A DNA stretch of 64,000 bases from Flavobacterium sp. UBA7665 (GCA_002483285.1 DLHP01000041.1:278280-342279), one strand, 5' to 3'; shown: positions 40,143 through 49,185, counted from the stretch's first letter. Notes: generated from the letters alone by a model not told the origin. Made by a program: numbers and translations.

Positions 40143-40175
40143 CCTAAATCATTAAAATTTAATCACATAATCTTT

Positions 40176-40183
40176 TAATTTTG
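40176..40183 (+). promoter_or_regulatory. -7 box of mutY
   Basis: TAATTTTG, exact TAnnTTTG match, 17 bp before the mutY ATG. No good -33 TTG. Confidence 0.45.
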
Positions 40184-40200
40184 CGAGGCAAATTTTTAAC

Positions 40201-41241
40201 ATGAATTTCACTAAGTCCCTTATCGCGTGGTATTTGCAAAACAAAAGGGACTTGCCCTGGCGACACACTACCAATCCTTACCACATCTGGCTGTCAGAAA
40301 TCATACTCCAACAGACGCGAGTGGCGCAGGGAATGCCTTATTATTTTGCTTTTACGGCGGCTTTTCCAACGGTTTTTGACCTGGCCAATGCAAGCGAGCA
40401 ACAAGTGCTTAAATTATGGCAAGGGCTTGGGTATTATTCTCGTGCCAGGAACCTGCACAAAACGGCGCAAATCGTCGCGTTTGAACTTGGAGGGAAATTC
40501 CCTGAAAACTACTGCGATTTGCTAAAACTCAAAGGTGTTGGTGAATACACCGCAGCAGCCATCGCCTCGTTTTCTTTCAATGAAGCCGTTCCCGTTGTGG
40601 ATGGTAATGTGTTTCGCGTATTGTCGCGGTATTTTGATATTGAAACAGACATTGCGAATGCCTCGGCCAAAAAGGAATTTGCCGCTTTGGCTTTTGAGCT
40701 GATGCCTAAGGAAAACCCGGCAATTTTTAACCAAGCGATGATGGAGTTCGGTGCGTTGCAATGCGTCCCAAAGAGTCCCGATTGTCCGGTCTGTCCGTTA
40801 AACGGAGGTTGTCTGGCGTTGAAATATAAAAAAGTAGATCGGCTTCCGGTGAAATCAAAAAAGGCCAAAGTCAGGAATCGATACTTCAACTATTTGATTT
40901 TTTCGGATGATGACGACCAAACCATTCTTCAAAAACGTACCGCCAAAGGAATATGGCACAACTTGTATGAGTTTCCGTTGATAGAAACAGACCAAGAGGT
41001 GGATGATGCTTTTATCTCGGAGCAAATCCAAAACAAGCACTTTGTTTCGAATGACATTGTTTCCTTGTCCGAGCTTCGGCATGACGTCTCCATACACAAA
41101 CTCACACACCAACACCTGTATATCAAATTCTGGCAGGTAAAGGTGGCCGGAAATGTCGCAGGCGGCGTGGATCAACAGACTGCGCTGGGTTATCCGTTCC
41201 CGATTGTGATTTATAATTTTATAGAAAAGGAGTGGAAGTAG
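40201..41241 (+). CDS. mutY: A/G-specific adenine DNA glycosylase
   Basis: 346 residues. It removes adenine opposite 8-oxoguanine. The HhH-GPD fold is clear: WLSEIILQQTRVAQGMPYYF, LKLKGVGEYTAAAIASFSF with the catalytic Asp in PVVDGNVFRVLSRYF, and the [4Fe-4S] cluster motif CVPKSPDCPVCPLNGGC (C-x6-C-x2-C-x5-C). The C-terminal third is the NUDIX-like 8-oxoG reading domain (from about 230). First gene of the mutY-ssb-gldE-gldD cluster, an arrangement seen in gliding Flavobacteria. Confidence 0.95.
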   Translation: MNFTKSLIAWYLQNKRDLPWRHTTNPYHIWLSEIILQQTRVAQGMPYYFAFTAAFPTVFDLANASEQQVLKLWQGLGYYSRARNLHKTAQIVAFELGGKFPENYCDLLKLKGVGEYTAAAIASFSFNEAVPVVDGNVFRVLSRYFDIETDIANASAKKEFAALAFELMPKENPAIFNQAMMEFGALQCVPKSPDCPVCPLNGGCLALKYKKVDRLPVKSKKAKVRNRYFNYLIFSDDDDQTILQKRTAKGIWHNLYEFPLIETDQEVDDAFISEQIQNKHFVSNDIVSLSELRHDVSIHKLTHQHLYIKFWQVKVAGNVAGGVDQQTALGYPFPIVIYNFIEKEWK

Positions 41242-41256
41242 TTTTTAAAAAATTAC

Positions 41257-41264
41257 TATATTTG
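41257..41264 (+). promoter_or_regulatory. -7 box of ssb
   Basis: TATATTTG, exact consensus, 56 bp before the ssb ATG in the mutY-ssb gap. Confidence 0.5.
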
Positions 41265-41320
41265 CTTACACCCGTTCGCCTTGCTCGGGTAGATAAATCT
41301 AAATACCACACAGAAAAAAA

Positions 41321-41749
41321 ATGAGCGGAACGTTAAACAAAGTCATGTTGATAGGCCATTTGGGCGAAGATGTGAAGATGCACTACTTCGACGGCGGCAA
41401 TTGCATTGGGCGGTTTCCGTTGGCGACCAACGAAACTTACATCAACAAATCGACGAATGAAAAAATCACTTCAACCGAATGGCACAATTTGGTAGTGAGG
41501 AACAAAGCCGCCGAGATCTGTGAAAAATACCTGTCTAAAGGCGACAAGATTTATGTAGAAGGCCGCATCAAATCGCGCCAATGGCAAACTGAAGATGGCG
41601 TGACCAAATATACCACCGAGATCCAGGTAACCGAATTCACTTTCCTTACCGTTAAAAAAGAAATCGAGTCGAGCGGACGAACCGTCACCGAAGGCAAATC
41701 TTACGACCCAAACCAGAACCCGCTGCCCGAAAACGACCTGCCGTTCTGA
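41321..41749 (+). CDS. ssb: Single-stranded DNA-binding protein
   Basis: 142 residues: an OB-fold domain (about 1-110, LNKVMLIGHLGEDVKMHYF... STEWHNLVVRNKAAEI) and a short flexible tail ending DLPF, the acidic tip that recruits repair and replication proteins. The family tetramer covers ssDNA during replication. It has its own -7 box yet lies between mutY and gldE, and 23 bp separate its stop from gldE, so gliding genes may be partly driven from the ssb promoter. Confidence 0.95.
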   Translation: MSGTLNKVMLIGHLGEDVKMHYFDGGNCIGRFPLATNETYINKSTNEKITSTEWHNLVVRNKAAEICEKYLSKGDKIYVEGRIKSRQWQTEDGVTKYTTEIQVTEFTFLTVKKEIESSGRTVTEGKSYDPNQNPLPENDLPF

Positions 41750-41772
41750 ATGTCTAACTAATTTACTTCAAT

Positions 41773-43071
41773 TTGGACCCGGAGCCCAGTTTAGGATTTT
41801 TATCCACCATTGACACCAACTTACTTTTTGGATTTATCGCGATAGCCGTATTGCTCTTTTGTTCGGCGCTGGTCTCGGCTGCCGAAGTCGCTTACTTCTC
41901 TTTGACCCCAAAAGACCTCGACGAGTCGGCACTCAAACATCCGTCGAAAACCCAAATCATTTCGAACTTATTACAGAAACCCAAAAAACTGATCGCAACC
42001 TTGTTGATTGCCATCAATTTTCTCAACATTGGCGTGGTGATTTTGTTTTCGTTTGTGGGCACGACCTTGTTTGAAGGCATTGCCTCGCCGCTCGTAAAAT
42101 TTATTGTCGAAGTCATCCTGGTTACCTTCCTGATTTTGCTCTTCGGTGAGGTTTTACCCAAGGTGTATGCGAGCCGAAATAACATCAAATTCGCACGGTT
42201 TTTTGCTTACCCGTTGTCATTCCTGGACAAAATGCTGTCGCCGATTAGTCGTCCGATGCGCGCGCTCACGGTATTCCTGCACGAGAAATTAGGCAAACAG
42301 AAATCTAATTTTTCTGTCGATCAACTTTCACAGGCTTTAGAATTGACCTCGTCCGAAGACACCACCGACAACGAACAGAAAATCCTCGAAGGCATCGTCT
42401 CTTTTGGCAATACCGATACACGCCAGGTCATGAGCCCGCGTATCGACATCTTTGCACTCGACATCGACGAAACCTTTGCCGAAATCCTGCCCAAGATCAC
42501 AGACAAAGGCTATTCGCGCATCCCGGTTTACAAAGACAATATCGACCATATTGAAGGCGTGTTGTTCGTCAAGGACTTGATTCCGCATATCAACAAAAAG
42601 GACTTCGATTGGAAAGCCCTGATTCGCGAACCGTTTTTTGTACCCGAGAACAAGAAACTCGACAATTTGCTCAAGGATTTCCAAAGCATGAAAAGCCACC
42701 TGGCCATCGTTGTGGATGAATACGGCGGCACGTCTGGGCTGGTTTCACTCGAGGATGTGATTGAAGAGATCGTGGGCGACATCAGCGATGAATTCGATGA
42801 TGAGAACATCAATTATTCGCAGATCGATCACCGGAATTTCTTATTTGAAGGCAAGATCAACCTCAAGGATTTTTACAGAATCGTGCAAGCCGACGACGAT
42901 CTTTTTGAAAGCAGCAAAGGCGAGGCCGAAACCCTGGCCGGTTTCATCCTTGAAATCCTCGGTAATTTCCCAAGGAAAGGCCAGAAAATAAACTTCGACA
43001 AATACCGTTTCACCATTGAAACCGTCGACAAGAAACGGGTCAAACAAATAAAAGTCACCATCGATGCTTAA
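41773..43071 (+). CDS. gldE: Gliding motility-associated protein GldE
   Basis: 432 residues from a TTG codon; no ATG or GTG gives a full N-terminus, and an in-frame stop lies just upstream. N-terminal DUF21/CNNM-type membrane domain with about four helices (FGFIAIAVLLFCSALVSAAE, FLNIGVVILFSFVGTTLF, VEVILVTFLILLFGEVLPKV), two CBS domains (about 205-330, MSPRIDIFALDID... IEGVLFVKDLIPHI) and a CorC/HlyC transporter-associated domain (345-430). In F. johnsoniae gldE overlaps gldD and, when overexpressed, helps compensate for loss of other Gld proteins; GldE itself is not fully required. An ion-transport role is inferred from the fold. Overlaps gldD by 8 bp. Confidence 0.92.
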   Translation: MDPEPSLGFLSTIDTNLLFGFIAIAVLLFCSALVSAAEVAYFSLTPKDLDESALKHPSKTQIISNLLQKPKKLIATLLIAINFLNIGVVILFSFVGTTLFEGIASPLVKFIVEVILVTFLILLFGEVLPKVYASRNNIKFARFFAYPLSFLDKMLSPISRPMRALTVFLHEKLGKQKSNFSVDQLSQALELTSSEDTTDNEQKILEGIVSFGNTDTRQVMSPRIDIFALDIDETFAEILPKITDKGYSRIPVYKDNIDHIEGVLFVKDLIPHINKKDFDWKALIREPFFVPENKKLDNLLKDFQSMKSHLAIVVDEYGGTSGLVSLEDVIEEIVGDISDEFDDENINYSQIDHRNFLFEGKINLKDFYRIVQADDDLFESSKGEAETLAGFILEILGNFPRKGQKINFDKYRFTIETVDKKRVKQIKVTIDA

Positions 43072-43627
43072 AAAAATCGTTTCCTTTACCTGTGTCGGCT
43101 TTGTGCTGGCTTCTGTTTTTGGTTGCAAGAAAGAAACCTTGCCCAAACCGTCAAGCCAATTGAGCCTTGAGTATCCGATGGCCGAGTATGCGCACTTTGA
43201 AAACCATTGTCCGTTTACATTCGACATGAATTCGGATGCCATCATCACCGAGAAAAGCGATTGCAATTTTGAGATCAATTATCCCAAAATGAAAGCGACG
43301 ATTTACGTGAGTTATAAGCCTGTTTCGGGCAATATCAACACGCTGTTGCGCGACGCCCAGAAACTCACTTACGAACACGTCATTAAGGCCGACGACATCC
43401 TCGAACAGCCATTCATCAACAACGACCACAAGGTATACGGGATGTTTTACCAGGTCAACGGGAACGCTGCGACCAATGGGCAGTTTTACGCCACCGACAG
43501 CATACGGCATTTCATAGACTGTTCGGTGTATTTTTATGCCAAACCCAATTTCGATTCGGTCATGCCAGCCGCGAGTTATGTGAAGAATGATATGCAGCAG
43601 TTGATGGAGAGTTTGCGGTGGAAATAA
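43064..43627 (+). CDS. gldD: Gliding motility lipoprotein GldD
   Basis: 187 residues with a lipobox ending in Cys 21 (SVFGC) and a mature domain of mixed strands. The segment YAHFENHCPFTFDMNSDAII and the C-terminal PAASYVKNDMQQLMESLRW follow GldD, a lipoprotein essential for gliding motility in F. johnsoniae. It begins inside the last 8 bp of gldE. It is the last gene of the cluster and ends before a perfect terminator nested in a 20-bp inverted repeat. Confidence 0.9.
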   Translation: MLKKIVSFTCVGFVLASVFGCKKETLPKPSSQLSLEYPMAEYAHFENHCPFTFDMNSDAIITEKSDCNFEINYPKMKATIYVSYKPVSGNINTLLRDAQKLTYEHVIKADDILEQPFINNDHKVYGMFYQVNGNAATNGQFYATDSIRHFIDCSVYFYAKPNFDSVMPAASYVKNDMQQLMESLRWK

Positions 43628-43631
43628 GAGA

Positions 43632-43770
43632 AAAGACCGCTGCGCTGCAAGACCCAAGACCGCTACGCTGAAAGAGAAAAGAGAAAAAGAAAAAGCCGGA
43701 AGTAACATCTTACTTCCGGCTTTTTATACGCTATGATTGGCGTCTTGCTTCTTGCAGCGCAGCGGTCTTT
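43632..43770. repeat. 20-bp perfect inverted repeat nested around a terminator
   Basis: AAAGACCGCTGCGCTGCAAG (43632-43651) and its exact reverse complement (43751-43770) enclose 99 bp that contain the terminator and a third partial copy, AAGACCGCTACGCTGAAAG (43656-43674). Confidence 0.8.
43691..43725. terminator. Bidirectional terminator between gldD and the metal-binding lipoprotein gene
   Basis: GCCGGAAGTAA (43695-43705) and TTACTTCCGGC (43710-43720) pair perfectly over 11 bp with loop CATC. AAAAA precedes and TTTTT follows. Confidence 0.92.
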
Positions 43771-43784
43771 CTTCTAAATTCTCC

Positions 43785-44297
43785 TTACGCTTTCTTCTCG
43801 TCAGACGAACAGTGGCTTTTCTTTTTCCCAGCGCAACATCCGCCTTTTGCTTCTTTCTTAGCCGCTTTGGCATCGGTTTTCTTTTCTTTTTCCTGCTCCT
43901 GGTCAGTGAGCATCGCGTGGTTTTTGGAGGCGTTCAGGTTAGACACTTTATAGGTTTTACCGTCTGCGGTCGCCTCAACGATTTTTACAAGATTTTCTGG
44001 AGTTTGCAAACTTGAATCGAACTCCACCGTGGCTGTTTTTTTGTCGAAATCAACGGTGGCTTTTTGTACGCCATTGGTTTTGGCCAGCTCCTTCTCGATG
44101 GTTTTAGCACAACCGATCGCACAAGTCATTCCGTCGATGCTAAAACTGGCAGTCTCTAATTTCTCAGGATTGATGACTGCTTTCTCGGTTGAGGCAACTG
44201 CATCTCCTTTTTCTGCAGGCGCGCTTCCGGTTTCCTTGCAGCTGGTCAACAACAATCCCGAAACAGCCAACGCCAATAGTGATTTGGTAAAATTCAT
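43785..44297 (-). CDS. Lipoprotein with heavy-metal-associated (HMA) domain
   Basis: 170 residues. A lipobox (LLLTSC, Cys 20) anchors it; a linker to about 45; then one HMA fold (about 49-120) with metal motif GMTCAIGC (Cys 59 and 63), CxxxC rather than the usual CxxC of CopZ. The tail is Lys/Ala/Glu-rich and ends in GGCCAGKKKSHCSSDEKK, a second Cys/His cluster. Copper or zinc binding at the periplasmic or outer face is likely; a CxxxC spacing could alter metal choice. It is not next to a P-type ATPase. Shares the terminator with gldD. Confidence 0.85.
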   Translation of the reverse strand: MNFTKSLLALAVSGLLLTSCKETGSAPAEKGDAVASTEKAVINPEKLETASFSIDGMTCAIGCAKTIEKELAKTNGVQKATVDFDKKTATVEFDSSLQTPENLVKIVEATADGKTYKVSNLNASKNHAMLTDQEQEKEKKTDAKAAKKEAKGGCCAGKKKSHCSSDEKKA

Positions 44298-44401
44298 AAT
44301 GATAGTTATAAGTTGTTAATTCAAAATCGTTTACAAAAATAAATAAAAAACGACGCCTATTTCCTAAAATTATTACAAATTTGGGGATTCAAAAAACAGC
44401 C

Positions 44402-45268
44402 ATGAGCCCTAAGCAACTCAAGTGGTTTTTCCTGATTTTGCTAGCGCTGATCTGGGGAAGCTCGTTCATCCTTATAAAAAAAGGCCTTGTGGGGCTCAAT
44501 CCATACCAACTCGGTTCGCTACGCATGATTTTTGCCGCGATTTTCGTTTTGGCTATCGGCTTTAAGACGCTTCCCAAAATCCCGTTGTACAAATGGCGGT
44601 ACATGTTCCTTACGGCGATGCTCGGTATGTTTTTTCCTGCTTATCTTTTTGCGATTGCCGAGACACAGATTGGCAGTTCGGTCACGGGAATCCTCAATGC
44701 GCTTACGCCGTTCAATGCACTATTGCTGGGTGTTTTCGCTTTTGGGCTTCAGGTAAACCGGAACCAGATTTTTGGCGTCATCGTGGGTTTGATCGGTAGT
44801 CTTTTGCTGGTTTTTACCGGAGAAGATACTGGCTCGACTGGCAACTATTTTTACGTATTTCTGGTGTACATCGCCACGCTTTGTTATGGCACGAATGTCA
44901 ATATCGTCAAGAAGTATTTGCCCGAATTCAATTCACTTACAATAGCCGCAGGAAACGCGCTCGTGACCTTGATTCCGGCTTTGGTCATTCTCTATTTCAC
45001 GGGATTTTTTGAGGTAGTGCACTTGCCCAAAGTACAACATTCGATGCTGTTCATCATGGTTCTCGGCATATTCGGAACCGGAATCGCCAACCTGCTTTTC
45101 TACAAACTCATCCAGATTTCATCTCCGGTTTTTGCTACTTCGGTCACGTACCTGATTCCAATCGTGGCCTTTTTCTGGGGATTGTTAGACAATGAGATGT
45201 TGTCACCGCTGCAGTTTGTGGGCGCGTGTGTGATTTTATTTGGCGTTTACCTTTCGGGAAAGAAATAA
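44402..45268 (+). CDS. EamA/DMT-family transporter
   Basis: 288 residues from the ATG at 44402; an earlier in-frame TTG adds seven residues and is less likely. Ten transmembrane helices as two EamA repeats: WGSSFILIKKGLVGLNPYQL ends helix 1 of the first repeat, and the second repeat begins near TLCYGTNVNIVKKYLP. Family members export amino acids, metabolites or drugs; the substrate cannot be named. It converges with the next gene with a gap of 1 bp and no terminator between. Confidence 0.85.
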   Translation: MSPKQLKWFFLILLALIWGSSFILIKKGLVGLNPYQLGSLRMIFAAIFVLAIGFKTLPKIPLYKWRYMFLTAMLGMFFPAYLFAIAETQIGSSVTGILNALTPFNALLLGVFAFGLQVNRNQIFGVIVGLIGSLLLVFTGEDTGSTGNYFYVFLVYIATLCYGTNVNIVKKYLPEFNSLTIAAGNALVTLIPALVILYFTGFFEVVHLPKVQHSMLFIMVLGIFGTGIANLLFYKLIQISSPVFATSVTYLIPIVAFFWGLLDNEMLSPLQFVGACVILFGVYLSGKK

Positions 45269-45269
45269 A

Positions 45270-45794
45270 TTATCTTGGTTTCTTGGGACGGCGGTCCCTG
45301 TTTCTGTCGCGGTCTCTGTCCCTGTCGCGATCTCTGCTTCTTTCCTTTTCTTTTTCCTTCTCATTGATCGGGGCAACCGGCGCTGGTTTTTTATCTTCGA
45401 AAGAAATGATGAACAGTTTGTGGTTTTCAAGCACCACACCGTTTTCTTGCTGTTGCTTGACTAGTGTAAAGTTATCCAGCGCTTCTTTTTCGATGTTTCT
45501 CTTAGCGATAATCTGCTGGAACATTTCGGTAGCCTCTTTGGCTGTGCGATTGCAGTAATTGATCCAGTTTTCGCCGATTTTGATGTCCTCTGTATAGTAA
45601 TGCAGCCAATACAATTCACAGGTGCCTTCGTCAAAAACGTACTGAACGAGTCCGCCTTCGATGCCCATCTGGAGTTTTCGCGCCGCTTCTATGACCTCTA
45701 AGAAATCGTCTTGGCGCCAACCGTATTCGCTGCCGCTCTGGATGCTTTTTTCAAGTAAGGCCACCGGAAGCCTGTGTTCTATTATTTCGCTCAT
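45270..45794 (-). CDS. Conserved protein with Arg-Asp repeat tail, function unknown
   Basis: 174 residues, cytoplasmic by composition. The first 130 residues form a compact domain (GSEYGWRQDDFLEVIEAARK, GLVQYVFDEGTCELYWLHYY, NWINYCNRTAKEATEMFQQI) with no family I can name. The tail is an RD repeat (SRDRDRDRDRDRNRDRR) ending RRPKKPR and resembles RNA-binding tails. The DNA of the tail is a degenerate hexamer array, so its length may vary among strains. It lies 22 bp after the start of the M16 partner gene's unit, same strand; possible third gene of that operon. Confidence 0.65.
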   Translation of the reverse strand: MSEIIEHRLPVALLEKSIQSGSEYGWRQDDFLEVIEAARKLQMGIEGGLVQYVFDEGTCELYWLHYYTEDIKIGENWINYCNRTAKEATEMFQQIIAKRNIEKEALDNFTLVKQQQENGVVLENHKLFIISFEDKKPAPVAPINEKEKEKERSRDRDRDRDRDRNRDRRPKKPR

Positions 45795-45816
45795 TTTGGT
45801 AAATTGGTTTGTTGGA

Positions 45817-47862
45817 TTATTGGAAATCGGTATCCGAAACGCCTTCGTTGATCTGCACTTCGGTGGTGGTCAGGTCTATCTCAAAGCCAAGGTTCAGCAC
45901 CGAATGATACGGCACCTTCACGCCTTTTACCTCGCGGTAATCATCGAACGTCACCATCTGGTTTACGGTTTGTCCCTGCATTTCAAGAGTCACGCCCTGC
46001 GCTAACTTAAGCCCTGATTTGGTGTCGTAATACAATTTCATGCGTCCGTCTTTGATTACGTAGGCTTCCTTGTCACCAAATTTCTCAATGCCTTCGAGGC
46101 TTATCGTGGGTTTGTTGAGGAGCGACAATTCAATAAATGGGTTGGCCTCTGATTTGGCCTCGGCGAGTTCGGTGCCCAAGAGTTCTTTCTTTTGGCCTTG
46201 CGTGGTGACATAAGCCGTCTTGTCGGCAACTACTTGTTTCATCATCGAGAATCCCATCGCTTTGATTTCGCGGTATTGCTTTCCTTTTGCCGTTTTGGTG
46301 GTCAGTTCTACGGGCGTTCCTTGTATGGTTCCCGATGACACCGAGCGAATGGTTTTTACAGCTTCTACCGTTTTCTCGCCGCCAATGGATTTTAAATAAT
46401 TAGCGAGTACGCTTTTGGCAGTAACGCCTGCGGCCACGGGCAATTTGTATTCTGGTTTGGCTACCGGGTTGCCGAACTTGTCAAAATAAAGGATTTTGAT
46501 ATTGGTCTTTTCAAGTGTAGGCAAAATTTCTGATCCTTTCCCGGTGATGCAAATCCTGAGTTTGTCGAGGACGAAATATTTGTTGGCCACACGAAGGATA
46601 TCGTCGGGTGTGACGGCGTTAATGCTTTTGATGTAGTTCTCATAGAAATCTTCGGGCAATCCTTGTGTTTTGATTCGCAAAGCCCAACTGGCAACGGTTT
46701 GCGGTTTTTCCATCTGCATGATGAAGTTGCCTACGTAACCGGCTTTGACGTTTTGCAGCACGTCGTCGGCCACTTTTTCTGTGCGGATCCGTTTGATTTC
46801 GTTGACAAATTCTACCACTGCGCTATCTACCACCGCGTTGCGGACCTGGGCAAATGCCACGAATCGCGAGGTGTATTTGCTACCGCGGATAGACGACTCG
46901 GCGCCGTAAGTCCAACCGTGTTTTTCGCGCAGGTTCATGTTGAGGTAGCTGCTAAAATCACCACCCAAAACCTGGTTGGCCACGATGGCAGCAAAGTAAT
47001 CTTTGTCGGTCATCTTGAGGTTGGAGATGTTCATCACTGAGATTTCGGCCTGCACCGCATTGGGCATGTCTACGAAATTGATTTGCTGGTATTGCACATC
47101 CTTAGGTTCGGTGTAAGTGAGGTTGGGCGCGGTGGCTTTCTGCCAAGGATCGAACAGGTCTTCTACCTTGGTTTTGATTTGGTTAAAGTTGACATCGCCG
47201 ATGATAATCAGATAGGCGTTTTCGGGGACGAAATACGTATTGTAATTGAGTTTCACATCGTCTAGCGTGATGTTGTTTACGGTTTCCTCGGTGATGTATT
47301 CGCTCGACGGATGGTTTTTACCGTAAGCCAGTACATTCTCAATCCTTTTGGCTACGGCCGCGACGCTTTTTTCTTCGGTTTTGAGGCCTTCGATAAGCTT
47401 GGCTTTTTCCTTGTCGAATTCAAATTGGGTAAAACGCGGGTTCAACGCAGCGTCGGCCATGAGTTCGAGCAATCGGTCGGCATATTTGGACAGTCCTTGT
47501 GCGTAGGCGCTGTTGTCTGAAAAACTCACATAAGCGCCCATGAAGTCGACCTGGTCGTTGAAGGCGATTTTGGGCATTTGTTCTGTTCCGGTGCCCAGCA
47601 AACGGCCCACCATAGCCGAAACACCTTTCTTGTTTTTTTCAAGGTAAGGCACATTGTCTATGGTAAGTGTGTAAGAAACACGGGGTAATTTGTGGTTTTC
47701 TACCACCATGACCTTGAGTCCGTTTTGCAACTGGAAAGATTGCGGTTTACCAATGTTAATGGTAGGCGAAGGTCCCGGTTTGGGTTGTGGTCTGTCTTGT
47801 GCGTGCATAAATAGGGTTAAGAACAAACTTGAAAGAATGTATAAGGTGATATTTGGCTTCAT
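45817..47862 (-). CDS. M16 peptidase-like protein, inactive partner
   Basis: 681 residues with a signal peptide (MKPNITLYILSSLFLTLFMHAQ) and two M16-type domains. The position of the zinc motif reads AMVGRLLGTGTEQM, so HxxEH is absent and this subunit cannot bind catalytic zinc. The substrate-binding R/Y pair is kept in the later domain (LREKHGWTYGAESS). The last 200 residues form an extra domain (from about 480) with a beta structure. With the active partner upstream it should form a heterodimer that degrades peptides in the periplasm. 6 bp separate the two genes. Confidence 0.9.
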   Translation of the reverse strand: MKPNITLYILSSLFLTLFMHAQDRPQPKPGPSPTINIGKPQSFQLQNGLKVMVVENHKLPRVSYTLTIDNVPYLEKNKKGVSAMVGRLLGTGTEQMPKIAFNDQVDFMGAYVSFSDNSAYAQGLSKYADRLLELMADAALNPRFTQFEFDKEKAKLIEGLKTEEKSVAAVAKRIENVLAYGKNHPSSEYITEETVNNITLDDVKLNYNTYFVPENAYLIIIGDVNFNQIKTKVEDLFDPWQKATAPNLTYTEPKDVQYQQINFVDMPNAVQAEISVMNISNLKMTDKDYFAAIVANQVLGGDFSSYLNMNLREKHGWTYGAESSIRGSKYTSRFVAFAQVRNAVVDSAVVEFVNEIKRIRTEKVADDVLQNVKAGYVGNFIMQMEKPQTVASWALRIKTQGLPEDFYENYIKSINAVTPDDILRVANKYFVLDKLRICITGKGSEILPTLEKTNIKILYFDKFGNPVAKPEYKLPVAAGVTAKSVLANYLKSIGGEKTVEAVKTIRSVSSGTIQGTPVELTTKTAKGKQYREIKAMGFSMMKQVVADKTAYVTTQGQKKELLGTELAEAKSEANPFIELSLLNKPTISLEGIEKFGDKEAYVIKDGRMKLYYDTKSGLKLAQGVTLEMQGQTVNQMVTFDDYREVKGVKVPYHSVLNLGFEIDLTTTEVQINEGVSDTDFQ

Positions 47863-47868
47863 GAGAAC

Positions 47869-49185
47869 TTAGTTTTGCGCTTTTTGCGGAAGGTAATCGA
47901 GTATCAGGCGTTGGTTGGGATTGAGGTATTTTCTGGCCACCTCACGGATTTCCTCGCGTGTGATGCTTTGGTACGATTCAATATCGGTATTGACCAGATT
48001 TACATCGCCAAACAGCAGATAATACGTGGTGAGGCTTTCTGCCGTGCCTTCAACCGTGGCGTATTTGTTTACGTATTCGTTCATGATTTTGTTCTGGAGC
48101 TTTTCCATGTCGCGTTCAGAAATCAGTTCGAGTTGCAGTTTTGTAATCTCGGCATCCATTTCGGCCAGGATGGCCTTGGGGTTTGTGGTGCCCAGTGGCA
48201 AGCCGTACAAAGCGTAAATTCCGTAATCTTCCTGACTGTAACTCAAAGAGCCTACGTTGAGCGCCATTTTCTTTTCGTCCACAATCCTTTGGTACAAACG
48301 CGAGCTTTTGCCATCGCTGAGTAAGGTAGAAATCATCTCGAGCACACGAGCGTCGCGGGTTTTCATTGAAGGTGTACGGTAAGCGGCCACAATCGCCGGA
48401 ACCTGAATGTTGGCATCTTCATAACTCGCTTTGATGGGTGCGGTGATTGGTGTTTCCTCAAAAGTTTGCTTTACGACGGGCGCGCCTCTTTTGATTGGGT
48501 CAAAATATTTGTGGATCCATTGCAGGGCTTGTTTCATTTCGAAATTTCCGGCCACGACCAAAACCGCATTGTTGGGCACATAATACTTTTTGTTGAACAT
48601 CTGGAAGTCTTCGAGTTTGGCCGAGTTAAGGTGCTCCATCGAGCCAATGGTTTCCCAGCGGTACGGATGTTTTACAAACAGGTTTTTCTTGACCTCAGAA
48701 ATGATGTGTCCGTAAGGTTGGTTGTCCATGCGCGAACGCTTTTCTTCTTTGATGACTTCTTTTTGCGTATCCACACCGGTTTGGTTGATGATGGGATGCA
48801 GCATACGCTCGGATTCCATCCAAAGGCCGAGTTCGAGGTTGTTGGACGGAAACACTTCATAGTAATACGTGCGGTCATCGGAGGTGTTGGCGTTGTTGTT
48901 GCCGCCGTTTCCGGTGACGATTTTCATCCATTCGCCGCGTTTGATGTTTTGGGTGCCTTCAAACAAAAGGTGTTCGAAAAAGTGGGCGAAACCGGTTTTC
49001 TCGGGGTTTTCATCTTTAGAACCCACATGGTACATCACCGAAGTAATCACGAGTGGCGCCGAAGTGTCCTGGTGTAGGATCACATGCAAGCCGTTTTCAA
49101 GGGTGTATTCTTCGAATTCTACTTTCTGGGCATGAAGGTTTGTGAGCATAAGCAAAGCACTTAGGGCTAGTATCGATTTTTTCAT
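47869..49185 (-). CDS. M16 zinc peptidase, active partner
   Basis: 438 residues with a signal peptide (MKKSILALSALLMLTNLHAQ). Zinc motif HFFEH (H68, E71, H72) with a downstream Glu in TQKEVIKEEKRSR (about 148). The rest covers two M16 domains, the usual size for the active half of a split pitrilysin-type protease. It cleaves small peptides or oligopeptides in the periplasm. First gene of the operon; its promoter -7 box (TACTTTTG, minus strand 49249-49256) lies about 64 bp upstream. Confidence 0.93.
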   Translation of the reverse strand: MKKSILALSALLMLTNLHAQKVEFEEYTLENGLHVILHQDTSAPLVITSVMYHVGSKDENPEKTGFAHFFEHLLFEGTQNIKRGEWMKIVTGNGGNNNANTSDDRTYYYEVFPSNNLELGLWMESERMLHPIINQTGVDTQKEVIKEEKRSRMDNQPYGHIISEVKKNLFVKHPYRWETIGSMEHLNSAKLEDFQMFNKKYYVPNNAVLVVAGNFEMKQALQWIHKYFDPIKRGAPVVKQTFEETPITAPIKASYEDANIQVPAIVAAYRTPSMKTRDARVLEMISTLLSDGKSSRLYQRIVDEKKMALNVGSLSYSQEDYGIYALYGLPLGTTNPKAILAEMDAEITKLQLELISERDMEKLQNKIMNEYVNKYATVEGTAESLTTYYLLFGDVNLVNTDIESYQSITREEIREVARKYLNPNQRLILDYLPQKAQN

